A stretch of 64,000 nt of DNA from Straminergon stramineum. Taxonomy: Eukaryota > Streptophyta > Bryopsida > Hypnales > Calliergonaceae. The notes under the pieces are model-generated. The model was not told the origin of the DNA and did no database searches. It saw nothing but the letters and a program-made list of their open reading frames with translations. The stretch covers positions 13,335,001 to 13,399,000 of the forward strand of contig OY987266.1 in the NCBI GenBank assembly GCA_963920665.1. The letters are read 5' to 3'. Made by a program: the position numbers and the translations under genes. This document shows, piece after piece, positions 47,906-59,999 of this stretch (position 1 is its first letter; each line of letters begins with the position of its first letter).

Positions 47906-48759
47906 CCGAAGTCTTCTTACCCTATAAGACTTTTCTTTCATGTTAGTCTTCAGATCAAAGCTCTCTTGTTCTTTTTTCAGTCACGAAATAATTCTAGCTG
48001 AGTGTCAATTGTCAAAGAAAAAGATTGATTGAGTAGGAGAATTTTCATGCTTGCGAGAGTTGCACACTGTATGCTAAGGTATCAGACACTCTATCACCTG
48101 CAAATTCCGCCTCTCCACACAGTCTACTCTCAACACCAACTCCAGGAATCATGCAAGCAACCTCTTATTAGAAGTTATTGCGTCTTTTGTGTGCTGTGGG
48201 TGCCCATGCAGTGGTAGAGAAGACTCTTTCTTCACAGGGTTTTGAAAGTCCATCATTCTAGGCATCATGGACCACAAGATAAATATTGTTCATTGACATA
48301 CTTTTCATGTCAAAGATTAAAGACTTGGTTTTTAATCAGTGTAGGATGTTTCAAATGATTCAGCAATAAATTTGAAGTTGCTACACCACACTAAAGTTTA
48401 AATGTGTAATGAACAAAAAATCAACTATTAATAAATAATAATCATTTTTGGTTAACGTACGGATGAAATTTCAAGATACCAACACGTTCTAGATGCTTAA
48501 TCAGAACCTCAGATCCATACCCATCCTAGTTTCAACCCATAGTGCTCTGACGTCCCAATTCCAGACAATGAACAAAAAGGTTCTAGGAGAATTTTTTACC
48601 ACAAAACTTCTCATTTATCCAAATCAATGTTTGGGACTTTTTTAAACCACACTTTGTGTATGAAGAAATTGAGATAAATAATATATATTTATAAAGATCT
48701 ATGCAAAAATATGCAAGAAAGGATTCAGGCGCTACAGGGTTAAGCATTTGAATATCACA
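47906..48759. other. No recognisable gene
   Basis: Mixed-composition sequence with a 62-codon plus-strand frame (48029-48217) lacking motifs. ...GCGCTACAGGGTTAA at 48742 resembles a right end of a TTAA-bounded element. Confidence 0.35.
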
Positions 48760-49030
48760 AATTTGACACTTTGACCAATATGACCATTATAACCATTTTC
48801 TGTATCTACTAGAAAGAACTCCTGTACATTTGCGAAGAGATAGTGAGTCAGTAAGAAAGCTGCATTCAAGATTGAGCTACAGTAAACTTTTGAAAGACGA
48901 ACTCCAAACTCTCATTTTAACGCAGGGTATGGCGCCATTCATGATAAACACGTATAATCTTGTATCAAAGAAAATAAAGGACTTGAGTGCACCTGCAGTT
49001 ACCATGGGGAGGCACACAAGTGACAAATGA
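48760..49030 (+). CDS. Candidate exon, unrecognised
   Basis: A frame that remains open from about 48762 to a TGA at 49028-49030 and looks soluble and charged (KLLKDELQTLILTQG, KKIKDLSAPAV). There is no ATG at its beginning, so it would need an upstream exon; none was identified. Could be chance. Confidence 0.22.
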
Positions 49031-50542
49031 GGCGGAAACACAGGTGAGCAGATACTAGGCAGCAGAGGCACCCATTTTGTTTATAAAAACCACTGGTACT
49101 GTAAGTGACCTTGCTTCTAATTTGAAATTGGATGGAATGCATACACATTCCGAAACCTAAGCAACACTGTAATAAAAGACCTCAAAGGTTGAAAGTTAGG
49201 GTTTAGAACCTGAAGGATCCTTGCTTCCTCCTTGCCACAAATCTTCTTGTCATGAATCTCACACATTCCTATATAAAACAGGGGAATTCAATTGCTTGGA
49301 CATACTTACGCCCAATTATTGTTGGACGTGGTGAATAACAGTAGCATATTCCTAAAGCTCCTCGAAGGTTCTTCTCGTTCTGAATTCCAGATATTTGGAG
49401 AGAAAGGAATGGAACTCGAGAAATGGAGCACTTTTGAAATTTTTGATTGATATACCAGTAGAGAAGAAAACAAAAGAATAGCTCATTGGCCAAAAGGCTT
49501 CCATGAATGAAGAGTTTGTTCAGGTAGTTCTACTAACTAATGACTCAACTACAATGTGTCTTGGCACAAATATGACAAGCCAGTAGGCATAAAAATGACT
49601 GAAACAGGCTTCTGTAGTTCAAGTGCCGAAACAAAATGAGCAAAGTGATGCAACGCGGGCTTTAACAAGTCATGAAAGCAGGTAATAATAATGCGCACGT
49701 TATGTATACTGTGACCCTGAGAGCATCTAAATATTATGTTCCATTTCTCAATCTACTGGATCGAATTGTTTATTTATGTGGGTAATTGAAGTAGGATTCG
49801 AGGCAATGAAATACATCATTGCATATATTTTTTTAACACAATGAATAAGCTTAATAAATTTCTAAATAAGTGATTAATTCATTACAACATCCTTTACATG
49901 TTGTAAGGCTCTCAAGAATAACAAGGGCTACTCTGTCCATCGTCATCAACTAACACCTCTTTGACTCTTTTATGTGTAACAGCTCTGTGACTCTTTTATG
50001 TAATTGTATTTTATACACATGGGTGTTAGAATTGGTCTTCTTTAATTTTTGGCTTCAAAGGGTATTTATCTTGGTTTAATAGTTGTAATTTGAATCAAAC
50101 AGTTAAACCTCTCGTTTATGGTGTAGAACGTTTACTTCTAGTTTGAAAATAAAACAACCTTCTATTCTAAATCCATTTGACTAACGCATACGTCCCTACT
50201 GATGTCTCCTTATCTATAATCAGTACTGTAATTTTCCGTATCCATTACAGAGGACAGTCAAGAGAATCCATAAGTCTAGACAGGATAATTGAGGAAGCAA
50301 TCAAAGTCTTCCTCTGCTGAGTTCTTTCAAATCTTGGCAAAACCTGTGGGAAGATCCAAAACTTTCCTAAATTGAAGTGCAATGTTGTCCACTCTACAAG
50401 GAACACACAGAGTATGTATCGATCAGGGCCATTACCAGACCTAGCTAGTTCGACTGAAAATCAAAGACTACGAACACCATGTAAGTTCCACATTGTGGCA
50501 GTCACTCACCTGGTGGTGACCTTGTTGCCAATTCTAGTTGAG
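49031..50542. other. No recognisable gene
   Basis: Intermediate AT content. Frames of 64-74 codons on both strands have no motif. Confidence 0.35.
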
Positions 50543-50995
50543 TTAGAAACAGACGATAGAGAGTGATCTTGAATTCGATCTTCCTTTCAGAGCCAACTCC
50601 AATGCTACTTGCATCTCCTGCCACAACATCGCAAACAATCCACTTAGAACCGTAAATCGTATATTTCCTCGTTCAGATGGACTCTCTTTAACTTGTAGTT
50701 TGTTATCAGAAATTGATCGAAGCTCATCCTTGAGACACTGCATCCGCATACATCTGCAAGCTAATCAAAACATGATCGAAGTACCATCAGTTCGTAAGCT
50801 TAGGTATCATGCACATAAGATCGATTCTTTCGAGCTAATTTTCCTGAAGCTACACCTGTAATTAAGCCCAAAGCACTCTCGATCCGGTTTTGCATTCTCC
50901 GGAATTAGAACAGCACAGCAACACTTTCCTTCGCATATTTCTGCGTCCAAACAAATCAATATGAGGTAGTGAAGAACCTGACAGAGGTAGTACAT
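50543..50995 (-). CDS. Candidate two-exon gene, small Cys-rich protein
   Basis: Exon 50995-50856 and exon 50753-50543 join in phase across a 102-bp GT-AG intron (TACAG/GTGTAG ... CTTGCAG/ATG), giving about 116 residues. The N-terminus is hydrophobic (YLILICLDA) and could be a signal peptide, followed by a Cys-rich stretch (CEGKCCCAV, then further Cys to about residue 52) and a charged, amphipathic C-terminal half. Part of the N-terminal stretch could instead be an intron, because GACGCAG resembles an acceptor. No family recognised; the phase agreement is the main support. Confidence 0.35.
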
Positions 50996-51927
50996 CGGTG
51001 GACTAACATGGGGGAGGGAAGAACTCAGTTCGCTCTCAATTTGTGGGGGATAAGCTTAAGTTAGTGATCGACAGTGAAGGACGATAGAATTTTAGAGCTC
51101 CAAGACTAGAGGTGTTAGCATGTCCGAGACGTCCATGTCCGTAAGGGACGACCCTTCTGAGTAACCAAGGACCTATTGTATGTGCTTTTAACTCGCCTAG
51201 GTCAAAACTCATAACTCATTTTGTACTTTCACTATAATTTTACTTTGTTCTGTAACAAGAAGCTCGATGCAAATGTGAGAATTAATTATCCCCTTAGCAC
51301 CCAAATCGTTTCTTGAATTTTTGTATATTTTTTGCTTATATTTTTTTAAGTACGTATTATTCACCTCAGTTTCATCATATACTGAAAAAATGTGGTTTTT
51401 TGAAAGACCAGTGTTGTTTGGATGAGTGAGAAGTTTTGTGGTCCGAAAAGTCCCTGAAACCTCAATCTACTGTATGTTCATCGTGCAGAATTGGGACATC
51501 AGAGCGCTAAGGGATTAATAAGAGTTTCGCATGTGATAGTAAGGATTTTGATCACCCTAATTTCACATATATGAAACATACTATCTGTCTCAATATTTTC
51601 ACATTAGGCTCTACTACTGAAAATCTATATTTTCAAATACATTTGGAATGCCTAAGCCATGGCAGCTCCCAAACATCCGAAGAGACCCAGCTTGAGTCTG
51701 GACGGTGTGTTCATTTGAGCTTATTAGAAAAAGATGAAGTGGAAATAAGTTGGGAAAACTCAGAGTGTTGGATTTGGAGTTGAACAGCTAAACCGACACT
51801 ATTATTTGGCTATTCTAATGATAATTGATTTTACAAAATAAAAAAACTTTCACTATTTTTGAAACCTCATAAATAATAATATTTCTTTTCTTGAATAATT
51901 ATGTGTCAAATTCACACTACTTTCTAT
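50996..51927. other. No recognisable gene
   Basis: GC-richer up to about 51200 (possible 5' flank of the preceding minus-strand candidate), then AT-rich. 51480-51520 (AGAGCGCTAAGGGATTAA) looks like an orphan right end of a TTAA-bounded element. Confidence 0.4.
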
Positions 51928-52504
51928 TTAACCCCTAAACGTCTAGATTCATCTCCAGAATTGACGATTTGAGAAAAATCATTATAAAGTTCAATTTCGA
52001 AGCTTTTTTGGGAATTAATATGAAAGTAAAAGTTGTAGAATTTGATTTGTAGATTCCATCTGTACGGTTAGATTCACCAATGCTATCACCAATCTTTTTT
52101 TACAAATTTTGAAAGAGAAATTCCAAAATTCCTTCAAAATTTGATTACAAGAAAAATATAATCATTTTTTCAGTAAAATTTGTTGGAATGGATTTGAAAT
52201 GGGGTTCTCTTGATACGGTGATTTTTTGAAATTTTTGTGTTCTTCAAATCTATGACCTCATTTTGGCAAATCATATTTTGAACTAAAGTCAATGCAATTT
52301 GACCACTTGACATCCTTGCACATTTGTAATTTTAGAAAAATATGTATACTAGTAACACCAAATCCAACCCTTGTATAGGACAACAAATTGATAACGTATC
52401 TCTACAAATTAAAATAACTTTCATCGAAGTAGTTAGGAGGATGAAACTACAGTTCGAATATGTTCATCGTCCAAAAAATGGATGTCAGAGTGCTTAGGGG
52501 TTAA
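51928..52504 (-). mobile_element. TTAA-bounded element, 577 bp
   Basis: Begins TTAACCCCTAAACGTCTAG and ends GAGTGCTTAGGGGTTAA. It is the inverted counterpart, of equal length, of 54621-55197. No coding capacity. Confidence 0.85.
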
Positions 52505-52619
52505 GAAAATCCAAATTGTTGAGTTTCAATAAACACTACATTGCCTTGTCAAAGTTGTAGTGATGGAAAAATTAGGTTCAATGAGCAATTTTTGATAATC
52601 CAAATTGTCTTGCTTGCAT

Positions 52620-53566
52620 ATCAACCCCTGTAGTTCCTAGACTATGTTTCCAATGAAAATACTCCTAAACTACCATTTTTAGTACAAGTACCAAATTTTT
52701 GAAAAAAAAGCTTTTTTCTGACACATGTCACCGTAGGATATTGTAGTATGCTGACTTGAGAGCATGTGGTAAAAAGTTCAAAAATTTCCACCCCATGGAT
52801 TGCAAGATAAAAGCATTTAAATTCTCTAAAATCATTTCTTTGGCCATGCAATAAATAGGGAAGCTACACTCCACTAGCTCACTTTTCTATGAAAAATTGT
52901 TCAAAATGGTGGTGCTTCTTTGGATTCTTTTTCCTAGACAAGTTGGCTACATGCTTGAAAATTTTCAAATCATTTAGATTGTACAACATATAGGAAAAAA
53001 TACTAAGTAGATAGTAATAGAGAATGATTCAAAATATTAAATTGTTAAGAATTTAATTATGGAATTGAGAAACGCCAATCCCAATGGTTGCAATGTTATA
53101 ATAAACAAACTACATCCTATGATTTTATTTTATTTTTAAAAATATTGAAAATTGAGTAAAATAAATGATTTTAAAGTTTATTCTAAAGTAGAGAATCCAT
53201 AACTGCCCATAAACAAAAAATCCTCATAATTTTTGACTCCTTGACCAAAATGGAATGACTCAAAGCTTTCCATGTATATATAACTTTAGAAAACCAATTT
53301 CAAATTTCAGTTTTTGAAAAAGATAATTTTTTTTCATCTCCCCGGATTGGCCATTTACCCAAAAAAATAACATATTAGGCCCTAAATTTTAACTCATATT
53401 TTCCAATGTCACTAAATTTAGTGCATATGAAAGGTATTCCTTGACCCAACCTTCTATTAAAATTTGGGCCAAAAATATGGAAATCTCTAGCCACACGTAC
53501 CTGCCCAAAATTACTATATAGCCAAAAAAACACATGTTGGTCCTTTAGAGGTTAATCAAATCATTT
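52620..53566 (+). repeat. Dispersed ~0.9-kb TTAA-ended repeat, copy 4
   Basis: Collinear with 1726-2654 (shared CATGGATTGCAAGATA, TTGGCTACATGCTTGAAAA, ACATCCTATGATTTTATTTT). The left end reads TCAACCCCTGTAG and the right end CCTTTAGAGGTTAA. Confidence 0.7.
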
Positions 53567-53786
53567 GGAGGGGTGCTATTATGTAAGCCTAGGATCATGA
53601 GCACATGAGCCCAAAAGGCTATACATCTATATTATAAGTCTTTATATTATAGAAACCTTCCAAGGCTATTATGCTCGCATTTTCATACTCATATTCTAGC
53701 ATCATTGCTTTAGAAGCAAGATATCAAGTCAAAAAGCCTATATGGCCATTGCCTCTTGGAACAAGGGCATTTATATATGTGGCAAG

Positions 53787-54521
53787 GGTGATTGCATGAA
53801 ACACTTGTCCTATTTCTTGTCCCTTTCGCCTCAAACAGATGGATTTTTGCTCATAACTTTTGTGTTGTTGGTCCCTTTGGCATGAAATTTAGAATGAAGG
53901 TACATGCAATAGTTCAAGACATTGAGTAATTTTTTCTTTTTAAATTTCAAAATTAGTTTACTATTATTAAACAAATTCATATTGGATGTCTACCTTAGCC
54001 ATTTGGGGGGGGGGGGGGGGGATTATTATTTTGGACCCAAAAATGCAAATTTGAAGCTCAAAATTGGTGTTCATGGACTTCTACTAAAGTTATATAAGTC
54101 CACAAAGAGAGTTTCTAAAAATAGTAAATTGTCCAACTTCCACATGTATTCAAAGTGCACTACCTTTGTACAAGTGTAGAGAACACAATTTGTTTTTCCC
54201 AATTGAAAGATGAAAATTCTTAAAAAGGAGCATCTTCAAGTTAGGAAAAATGGTTTTTTATTTTGAAATTTTGAGTCTCTTACTATCTTCCAAAAATCAA
54301 GTATTGTTCATTTTCTTGGTATTTTCCATTGTGGTTTTTTGGTTCATAACTTTTAGAGATAAATTCTTATATGTCTTAATTTTTAGAGGCATTGTATTCT
54401 CAATTCTATACAAATTATAGATATTTTATTTCATTTAAAAAAATATATTTCTACATGTCAAAGTATTGTAGTACTAAGGCCGATTTGAGCCAAAAATGGC
54501 AAGTGTTTCTTGCAATGATCC
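53787..54521. mobile_element. GATTGC-ended element, copy 2 (about 735 bp)
   Basis: Starts GGTGATTGCATGAAACAC and ends GTGTTTCTTGCAATGATCC, an inverted repeat of about 18 bp with a few changes. The interior is the reverse of 39392-40110. A run of 17 G lies at 54005-54021. Confidence 0.7.
54005..54021. repeat. (G)17 homopolymer
   Basis: An uninterrupted G run inside a transposable element; the length may be affected by sequencing error. Confidence 0.9.
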
Positions 54522-54620
54522 ACAAAGAAGAATGAGGTATTTTCCACCTAGTACACTACTCCAATGAGGTCTTCTACTATTGAAATTATACAAAAGATTC
54601 CAACTTAATACACATTGATT

Positions 54621-55197
54621 TTAACCCTTGAATGCTCCGACATCCAATTTTTGGACAATGAACAGATTGAATCTCAAGTTTCATCCTCCTAACTACTTGG
54701 ATGAAAGTTATTCTAATTTGTGGACATACATTATCAAGTTGTTGTCCTATCTAAGGGTTGGATTTGGTTTTACTAGAATACATATTTTTCTAAAATTACC
54801 AATGTGCAAGTATGTCAAGTGGTCATATTGCATTGACTCTAGTTCAAAATTGGATTTGAAAAAATGAGGTCATAGAGAGGAAGAACAAAAAAATTTCAAA
54901 AAATCACCATGTGGAGAGATTTTCATTTCATATCCATTCCAACAAATTTTACTCAAAAAATGATAATATTTTGTTTGTAATCAAATTTTGAAGGAATTTT
55001 GGAATTTCTCTTTCAAAATTTATCAAAAAAAAATGGTCATAGCATTGATGAATCTAACCATATAGATGGAATCTACAAATCAAAATCTACAACTTTTACT
55101 TCTATACCAATTCCAAAATATGCTTCCAAATAGCACTTTATAATGATTTTTCTTAAATTGTCAATTTTGGAGATGAATCTTGACATTTAGGGGTTAA
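54621..55197 (+). mobile_element. TTAA-bounded element, 577 bp
   Basis: Begins TTAACCCTTGAATGCTCCG and ends TTGACATTTAGGGGTTAA. Same family as 51928-52504 and 62315-62898. Landmarks: GTTTCATCCTCCTAACTAC, TATCAAGTTGTTGTCCTATC. No coding capacity. Confidence 0.85.
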
Positions 55198-55234
55198 AAG
55201 ATGTCTTCAATAGAAAAATGCAAACATACTAGTG

Positions 55235-55467
55235 GAACATAGGCGTTATGATTGTTCTATTGAGTTGGTAGCTTTGAGAGAGTACATGGATGAAAATCTC
55301 TCAAAGAATTTTGTTCAACATTCTAAGTCACGCAATCGAGCTCCTATACTATAATTTGTGAAGAAGAAAGATGAGACTTTGTACATGTATGTTGATTATT
55401 GTGGCCACACTAAGGTGACAAGAAAGTATACATATCCGTTGTCATTTCTTCAAGGATTTTTTAATTG
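55235..55467 (+). pseudogene. Ty3/gypsy reverse transcriptase fragment (degenerate)
   Basis: A single frame reads through the conserved start of a Ty3/gypsy reverse transcriptase: ALREYMDENL, RAPIL, FVKKKDETLYMYVDY, KVTRKYTYPLSF. An in-frame TAA follows RAPIL and another stop closes the frame. About 20 residues normally found before ALREY are missing. It is an isolated piece without LTRs. Confidence 0.85.
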
Positions 55468-55583
55468 AAAAAAACTAATTTATGTATCTTTTCTAGAAGT
55501 ATTGTATGGACTACAATTTTAAGGAGGAATGCCCTTATAGAAAAAGTTGGTTTATAAGTACTTCTAAAACTCCAAAGAATGCC

Positions 55584-55967
55584 TTAACCCTTAAATGACG
55601 GGCTGGTAACCGTGGAAGAAAGTGGTATGTAAACAGCATGCATGTTTCCGCTGACCGTAGTTGAATATACTGTTCATGTAGTGAACAGTGACTGGGAAAG
55701 CATGCTTCGCCTACTACCCTCATGGAAATTGAAAGAAGGGCAGTAGTGGCTCTATGACTGTCCATATGAATCTCCGTGACATTTTCTTGCAATTTGTACC
55801 ACCTAATAATGAGAATGCATTCAATGACCCTATTCTTGGACTTCCCTGATAAAGCAAAACTGTACTTTCACAAAAAAATCTGGATGAAAAAAACTTTTTT
55901 ACATCCAGTAGAGAGGTTTTCGTCATCCATCGGACACCAAACGTCCGTGTCGACCTTTAAGGGTTAA
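55584..55967. mobile_element. TTAA-bounded element, 384 bp
   Basis: Begins TTAACCCTTAAATGACG and ends CGACCTTTAAGGGTTAA, inverted over about 14 bp. The interior is richer in GC than its neighbours and distinct from the 577-bp type. No coding capacity. Confidence 0.75.
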
Positions 55968-56985
55968 AACTTGCAATTACTCTTGTCAAATTGAAGGGAT
56001 TCTTAGGAAAAAAATTTAGAAACAAGCCTGTTTAGGAAACACACTGCCAGGATTTTTTTTGTTCAAAAGAGAGGCACATTTCACACAAGGTAAAGAACCT
56101 ATTGCCACCAAGTATCAAACCCGCAACCAAACCATTGAGTTTGGGTACCTGACCACCATCACCCTACAGTTTAGGGTCATCTCAGACTATTTCTTCGAAT
56201 TTTTATTTGACTTTTATTTATTTTCTACAAGGTAGTCACTGTAGACCCCCATGGAAACAGTTATCAAGCAATCATATGTTTCATTTGTAAGTTATTTTTT
56301 TCTCTTTTCTTTTCTTTTTGTCACAGATGAAACAGAATTTCATTTCAAAGGTAAAAATACAGGACCTGCCAGCCACAGCCCACAAGTGGCCATTTGTATA
56401 TTAAGTTATTTCGTTGAAAAACAACCGACAATTGCAGTTTGACTTGTAAAAAATGAAAAGTTGGGCGTTTTCTTTTCTAGCTTGACTGTGGGCATTATTT
56501 ATGAGCATTTATTCTCATCATGCACTGCCTCAGCTGGCATGGCACTCAATAAGTTTAAGGTGAAAGAATAGGCCTACACCACAAGAACTGCAGCTGTCTC
56601 CCTGTCACGACTTCATCATTCGTCAAGTTGATTGGACCAATCAACGGTATCTGTTCAATAAGGGTTGGATTACACCAAAGATGTGAGGATTTGGAGCAAG
56701 GGACCACTCGAATTCTTAAAAAGTTGTGATTGGGAGGGAAATAGGTTGTGGTCCAAGTTGGGTGGTGGTGGGTAATCCCTACGCGGTAGAAAATAGCCTT
56801 TGCTAACAACTTGAATGCAAATGAGAAATATTAACAACAATGAAAAGTAAGGTGGGTCCTTCCAAATGTGTCACTAAGAATCACCATCGTTGTTCTAGGT
56901 ACATCTCCAAAATCAATATATACCTATGGAGAAGAAACAATTTTAGATCTTCTACCCATAAAAACTTTGGCACTTCATAACTTTT
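55968..56985. other. No recognisable gene
   Basis: Frames of 63-84 codons on both strands without motifs. Intermediate composition. Confidence 0.4.
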
Positions 56986-57161
56986 CACTAAAAGAAAACC
57001 TTATTGCCTTCAACACAATCTATATGACGTTTCTATTTACTACAATATAAAAACATCAATTTCAACGCAACATCTTCATTGAAATTGATGTTTCTATATT
57101 GTAGTAAATAGAAATGTCATGTAGATTGTGTTGAGGGCAACAAGTTTTGTTTTTTCTAGTG
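56986..57161. mobile_element. 176-bp CACTA-type foldback with TTT duplication
   Basis: Starts CACTAAAAGAAAACC and ends GTTTTTTCTAGTG. The two halves pair over about 75-80 bp each (for example TTCTATTTACTACAATAT against ATATTGTAGTAAATAGAA) around a loop of about 13 bases near 57063-57075. The flanks are TTT on both sides (56983-56985 and 57162-57164), the 3-bp duplication expected of CACTA transposition. Confidence 0.8.
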
Positions 57162-58640
57162 TTTGTACATGGTATCCAAAATGTTGAATTCTTTAGTGCA
57201 TTGAAACCTCCTTTCACTTGCCAAGAAGAAAATATAAAACTTTAACCATTCAAATAATAATAACTAGGCACAATAGCAAAAAGTGTCGGTTTGGAAGGTG
57301 TCCACCTTACAATCTAAGGGCAATGAGGGAACTCAATCCGAAGGCATGAAAAACAAATCCATAGGAGGGGAAGAAGAAATCCAACATGAAGGCTTAAAAC
57401 ACTATCATCCCAAGACAAGGATGGAAGACAACTAAGTCTGGTTTAAATTTAGTTCAAAGTTTATGACATTCTTTTTGAATAGGAAGTCCTTTTAAACTTA
57501 TATATGACTTAAATTGATAATGTTTTCTTGATTTCTACAAGCATTATTCATTCTCACCTTTCTAAAGAGGCCTAAAGGAATTCTAGAAACCACAACATCT
57601 AAAATCTTACAACCATAGATTTATCTATTTTGTTGATCTTATTATCTCTATTGTCACATAGATTTTCCAAATCTAAATGACAAAATATGAACCACTCTAG
57701 CTATTTTTTTCCCCTCTTTTCTCTTTGAAAATTGAATTTTACTTCAATGTGAAAAGAAAATAATCATTCTATGTTTTGATTCATCTTACCTCCTAAGTGG
57801 AGCTTAAAGTGAAAAAGAAACCAATGGATGCTCTAATTATTTTCTCCTATTTGTTAGTTTTGTGGTTTGCACCTTACATTGTAAATCCTTCTATTCATTT
57901 GCTATAGATATGAAAAACCCAAACCACAATTTTTTGGACAATTTTCCTAGGCAAAATCTACTAGTAAGGTTATTATATATAATTGCAACCATTTTCTAAA
58001 ATTGACCCAAATAAGTTTTTATCTAAAGTTTATAGCCTCTATTCATGAGATCTAAAGATCAATTTTGCATTCACCTACTTTTGATCAATTTGGAAACTCT
58101 TCGTTTCTTCATAGATTATCTAAAGACTGCATATTGAAAGAGCATGAGATCTCCTTTGACTCCCTACAAGATCCAATGAAATCTAAGCAAATAGTTCAAT
58201 AATAAGAACCATGCTTAAATGCTTAGTTTGTGAAGTATACTTGGGGAGTAACTTCATTATCTTGCAAAGAACTTCAATTGTAACCATCTAAACTTGTTAG
58301 TCAAAGTTAGGGTTTGCTCTTAGAACATTGAAAACCCAGATTATCCTTTCAAGTGAGAATTTGCTCAATTTTTCTTAGTGGATAAAAGCTGAAGTGATAA
58401 TGCTCATTTCAGGGGATGAATGTATATGTTTCTAAATGAGTAGATGATTGAGTTCTCATCCATATTTAGCACGTTCCATCCCTGCTTGTGGATGTTATTT
58501 TTGCACTGTATGTCTAGCAATGCCTAAACTAAATGAAAATATGGGTCCCTGGTTGAAAGATTCTCGTCCATGTGGGTTTCCACTTGTTGCTCCTCTCAAA
58601 ACTCCTCTCACACTAAGGTAGGAGGCTTGAAATCCACCCA
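57162..58640. other. No recognisable gene
   Basis: AT-rich, no frame over 60 codons and no repeat partner noticed. Confidence 0.45.
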
Positions 58641-58753
58641 GGCTCCAAAACTACCCACCTCCTCAAATGTACATTGTTTGTACATGGAGTTTTTTCATCT
58701 TTAGAGGGATGTACCAACAATGTACATTTGAGGAGGTGGGCGGTTTTAGAGCC
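58641..58753. repeat. 113-bp near-perfect hairpin, miRNA-precursor-like
   Basis: The left arm GGCTCCAAAACTACCCACCT (continuing CCTCAAATGTACATTG) pairs with the right arm CAATGTACATTTGAGGAGGT (continuing GGGCGGTTTTAGAGCC). About 45 bp of stem with four mismatches, including a perfect 23-bp block, surrounds a loop of about 25 bases. Size and structure fit a plant MIRNA-like precursor or a very short foldback element; either strand could be transcribed. Confidence 0.7.
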
Positions 58754-59999
58754 CTATACCATTTCAACTTCAAAAATTCATACCTAATTTCACAAAGCTC
58801 CAAAAGATATGAGACGCTTTGGGGTTAGATGCCAATTTCACTTTTCTTTTAAGGAAAATTTACTGAAAAATATTTCAAAATATTTCAAGAAGTTTTACCC
58901 CCCAAAATTCAGTTTCAGCTCTTAGATGGGTGCTCTATGGACCTCCTACCTTAACCATTTTCATCTCATGGTTGTGAGCTTCTTGTACTCATGTAAGTTA
59001 CTCCCGTTTTGTCCACTCATGAATTGCATAGCAGTACGGCCGGTAACCAGTCCATTCAGATTGCGTCAATCATAAATTATCTGGGGATAAGTTAGACTTG
59101 AAGGCCAATGGAGACGAAGCCTCAGTCTGTTTTGAATTGCAAGCAACTGAGTGACAGTATGATTGACACCCCGGCATTGCTGCTCCATCAGTCACACCAA
59201 TGAAAGCCTTGGTACAAGTTCTGCATCCCAGACATCATTTAGGGTCGGCTTCCTTGTGGAGTTGGGGGCTGGTGAAGCCCACCAATCAGATCAGCTCAGC
59301 GGTGGATTGGGAGTCCGTTTTTTCTAGAACTCCTATTCCACTGGTGATCAGTGGGCTTCACGGGGCTGACTTCACATGGAAGCCAGCCCTTACTTTGTTC
59401 ACCTATGAGGCAGGGGTCCCTTTTGCATTCTTGAAAAGGGGACCCCCTACAGTGAACAAAACTGTCTTACATGGCTCCTCAGCCCAACCCCAATTCTTGA
59501 ATAAACTGAAAAATCCCTTCCAGGAATCTTGCAAAGCATAATTGTACCTTTCCAACATGGGAGGACCATAGCTTGGTTGTACAATGTTGTAGTATACCAT
59601 AGTAGAATTAGCTCCCCAACATCTTTTATGGACTTCATAATGCTTGGGACTAGGGGATGGTGATTCATTGAACATTATCAGGTATAACTTCATGCCAAGC
59701 TATGGACATCCAAAATTGTCCCCAATATGGTTGTGCCCCCTACTTTGGGGCCTAATTGTATCCTCACGCATTCTAATGTAGTGAAACTATAAAGAATTGG
59801 CATTAGACAATTTGAGAGTGGAATTGGGTTGAAAAGTCACAATTTTATAACTTCAAGGAACACCACCATGTGATTTAGACACATGGCAAAAGGTTCATTC
59901 ATTATTCTACAATTTGAGGGGACATTTTTGGATGAACCATTGCAATCATGTAGTAAATTCAAAGAACCATATTAGAATCCAAATGGATGAGAATTTTGT
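58754..59999. other. Unassigned, with GC-richer block
   Basis: 59100-59700 has higher GC and opposing frames of 113 codons (plus, 59200-59541) and 96 codons (minus, 59403-59693). Neither has a recognised domain, and only one can be real at most. 58800-58830 (CGCTTTGGGGTTAG) resembles a TTAA-element end. Confidence 0.35.

Noticed and set aside
56081..56170. tRNA-like stretch (ATCAAACCCGCAACC)
   Set aside because: No acceptor stem, anticodon arm or consistent cloverleaf could be built around it.
59200..59693. Opposing 113- and 96-codon frames as genes
   Set aside because: They overlap on opposite strands in a GC-richer block, with no domain, splice or start evidence to choose either.
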